Source: Paraburkholderia fungorum
Lineage (GTDB): Bacteria; Pseudomonadota; Gammaproteobacteria; Burkholderiales; Burkholderiaceae
NCBI RefSeq assembly: GCF_902833645.1
Contig: NZ_CADFGE010000007.1
Coordinates: 62,001-126,000, forward strand
Direction: 5' to 3'
Length of the DNA stretch: 64,000 bases
How positions within the stretch are numbered: the first letter of the stretch is position 1; every line of letters starts with the position of its first letter. Made by a program: the position numbers and the translations under genes. Below, one piece after another: positions 62,345-64,000 of the stretch. The notes under the pieces were generated by a model that was given only the letters and a program-made list of their open reading frames with translations, made no database searches and was not told the DNA's origin.

Positions 62345-64000
62345 ATGACCACGGACACCTCCGCCCAACCACCTGCGCAGCCGCCGGGCGCTCATCCGTC
62401 CGGAGCGCAGCCTTCGCCCGGCGCGACGCCGCCTGAGCGGCGGCGCGGCCGGTGGCTGCTGAAAACGCTGGCGTGGACGGTTGTGGTGCTGGTGCTGCTG
62501 GTCGCGGTGGCAATCGGCCTGCTGTACGGCGCGCTGACAACCGAGCGCGGCACGGCTTACGCGTGGCAGGCGGCCGTCAAACTGCTGGGCGGCAAGCTGA
62601 CCGGCACGCTCGAGAGCGGCACCATTGCCAGCGGCGTCCAACTCCGGCAAGTGCGCTGGCGCAGTCTCGACGGCAGTGGCACCGATATCCAGATCGATCG
62701 CGTCGCCGGGCGCTGGGGTCTCACGCGCCAACCTTGGCGCTTCACAATCGACTATCTGCACGTCGGGACGATCGACGCCCGGGTCGGCTCTTCGTCGTCG
62801 AGCAGCGGGCCGCTGGAGCTGCCGAAAGACCTGAGCTTGCCGATGCAACTCGAGGTGCGCGACGTGCAGGTCGACAAACTGCTGTTGCGCGAGGGCGGCT
62901 CGACGACCGAGTTCTCCCGGTTCATGTTCCATGGCCGCAGCGATGGGCGTCACCACGAGGCAGCCATCGAGCGGCTCGACACGCCGTTCGGCGCGGTGAC
63001 GGCGGCGGCAAAGCTCGACGGGGTACGGCCGTTTCCGCTGACCGGTGATGTCGGCTATTCAGGCAAGGTCAACAACGAAGCGGTTCAGGTGGGCGGCCAT
63101 TTGAGCGGCTCGCTGGAAAATCTCATCGCCGAACTCGATGCCAGCGGCATGAAGCTCGCCGGCCATGCCCGCGTCGAGGCGACGCCGTTCAGCGACGTGC
63201 CGTTGCAACGCGCCACGCTGACTTTCGATCACGTCAATCCGCAGGCGTTTGCGCCGGGCGCGCCGCTGGCGGATCTGGCGGTGCGCGCCGAACTGCAGCC
63301 GGTGGGCCAAGGCGCAGCAGGCGCGGCGACGTTGGCTGCGGCGAGCGGCGCAAATGGGGCAAGCGGCGCCAGCGCGGCAAGTGCGGCAAGTGCGGTCAAG
63401 GCGGCAAGTGCAGCGAGTGCCGCAACTGCGGCGAAACCCGCCGGCGCTTCCGGCGCCGCGGGTTTCGCTGTTGCGGGCCATGTCTCGATCGTCAACGCCA
63501 AACCGGGTGCGATCGACCAGAACCTGTTGCCTTTGATCGATGCACAGGCTGACGTGCACCTCGACGCTCAGGCGCAGCGCATCTCGAACCTGAACGTGCG
63601 GCTGGTAAAGAGCGCCACGCTCACGGGTGGCGGCACGCTGACCGGCAAGCGCGGCCAGTTCGACCTGCAAGTCGCCGGGCTCGACCTGAACGCGCTCGAA
63701 GCGACCGTACGGCCTACCCAGCTTTCCGGCCCGATCGGTTTCCGTCTGAACGACGACATACAGAGCCTGACCATCGATCTCGCCGATCCGAAAGCCGGCT
63801 TGCGTGCACAAGGCAAGGTGATCTTCGACCCCGCGCGCATCAGCTTCAACGACGTGCGCGTCACGTCCGGCAAGGGCCGCATCGATCTGTCCGGCGCACT
63901 CAAGCACGACGCGAATTCGACCTACAACCTGAAAGCGCAGTTGACCGATTTCGATCCGTTGACGCTGACTTCGCAGATGCCTTCGCGCACGCCGGTTGCG
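62345..64000 (+). CDS. tamB: Translocation and assembly module protein TamB (N-terminal part, cut by window edge)
   Basis: About 550 residues are present; full TamB proteins exceed 1200. The start ATG at 62345 is 28 bp after tamA. A Pro/Ala/Arg-rich cytoplasmic tail (~35 residues) precedes the signal anchor LAWTVVVLVLLVAVAIGLLY. After it come the TamB marks TTERGTAYAWQAAVKLLGG, KLTGTLESGTIASGVQLRQV and repeated beta-helix segments (ATLTGGGTLTGKRGQFDLQV). An Ala/Ser/Gly-rich stretch around residues 319-370 is a low-complexity insert. It links the inner membrane to TamA. Confidence 0.9.
   Translation, partial: MTTDTSAQPPAQPPGAHPSGAQPSPGATPPERRRGRWLLKTLAWTVVVLVLLVAVAIGLLYGALTTERGTAYAWQAAVKLLGGKLTGTLESGTIASGVQLRQVRWRSLDGSGTDIQIDRVAGRWGLTRQPWRFTIDYLHVGTIDARVGSSSSSSGPLELPKDLSLPMQLEVRDVQVDKLLLREGGSTTEFSRFMFHGRSDGRHHEAAIERLDTPFGAVTAAAKLDGVRPFPLTGDVGYSGKVNNEAVQVGGHLSGSLENLIAELDASGMKLAGHARVEATPFSDVPLQRATLTFDHVNPQAFAPGAPLADLAVRAELQPVGQGAAGAATLAAASGANGASGASAASAASAVKAASAASAATAAKPAGASGAAGFAVAGHVSIVNAKPGAIDQNLLPLIDAQADVHLDAQAQRISNLNVRLVKSATLTGGGTLTGKRGQFDLQVAGLDLNALEATVRPTQLSGPIGFRLNDDIQSLTIDLADPKAGLRAQGKVIFDPARISFNDVRVTSGKGRIDLSGALKHDANSTYNLKAQLTDFDPLTLTSQMPSRTPVA
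63305..63470 (+). repeat. Low-complexity Ala/Ser/Gly-coding tract in tamB
   Basis: Irregular repeats of words such as GCGGCAAGTGC code for a run of Ala, Ser and Gly (pattern ASGANGASGASAASAAS). It lies between beta-helix segments and is probably a flexible, length-variable linker. Confidence 0.7.

Overview
The window is a high-GC chromosomal stretch of a betaproteobacterium of the Burkholderia sensu lato group; Paraburkholderia is the best guess. Evidence is the family content (DUF3443, DUF2844, DUF2486 and DUF3460 families), the cysI-DUF934-cysH-cysD-cysN-cobA order, the zapA/6S RNA arrangement, and a dispersed intergenic repeat that I recall from Paraburkholderia genomes. Almost every gene is a normal, intact chromosomal gene. 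I see no phage, plasmid, insertion sequence, tRNA, rRNA or CRISPR array.

Layout. 1-1 kb: the start of a urea transporter gene (urtA) behind a sigma-54 type promoter, then a scrap of an omega-aminotransferase gene. 1-5 kb: two tandem copies of a secreted two-gene cassette (DUF2844 then DUF3443) of unknown role. 5-7.7 kb: tolC-like channel, rhodanese, Pcm-like methyltransferase. 8.1-15.1 kb: LacI regulator with a perfect operator, a ribose-type sugar ABC transporter, a TIM-barrel isomerase and a Gfo/Idh/MocA dehydrogenase, which together look like uptake and catabolism of one unidentified sugar or polyol. 15.1-16.5 kb: a J-domain protein and a small partner. 16.6-21.1 kb: RND efflux pump and adaptor. 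21.3-22.5 kb: LivJ-type binding protein. 22.5-31 kb: assimilatory sulfate reduction (CysB, CysI, DUF934, CysH, CysD, CysN) with two siroheme enzymes (CobA and a CbiX-type chelatase), which supply the cofactor of CysI. The two siroheme genes converge on a giant inverted repeat. 31-43.3 kb: housekeeping genes lptG/lptF, pepA, holC, a cytochrome c, ilvD with a LysR regulator, lgt, a SIMPL protein, an EVE protein, 6S RNA, zapA and a coiled-coil partner. 43.5-55.5 kb: cobalamin salvage and late synthesis (riboswitch, wrecked btuB, btuC, btuD, cobT, cobS, cobC, btuF, cobD, cbiB, cobU, cobQ) with a Fic-family gene inserted in the middle. 55.6-64 kb: DoxX, thioesterase, orphan ParA, panD, panC, scpA, DUF3460, tamA and the start of tamB.

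The most unusual content: (i) the duplicated DUF2844-DUF3443 cassette, whose DUF3443 lipoproteins carry both catalytic Asp motifs of pepsin-type proteases, spaced about 220 residues apart, and whose DUF2844 genes share an upstream block able to pair with the Shine-Dalgarno sequence; (ii) a Fic-family protein with a non-canonical active-site loop, lying inside the cobalamin locus behind an array of five related 14-bp operator-like repeats; (iii) a cobalamin riboswitch that still sits in front of a destroyed btuB and now apparently leads into btuC; (iv) a roughly 245-bp-arm inverted repeat made of nested hairpins between two convergent siroheme genes.

Limits: all assignments come from reading the sequence and recalled family motifs; no database search or folding program was run. 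Start codons were set by ribosome-binding sites and overlaps, and remain uncertain where stated.
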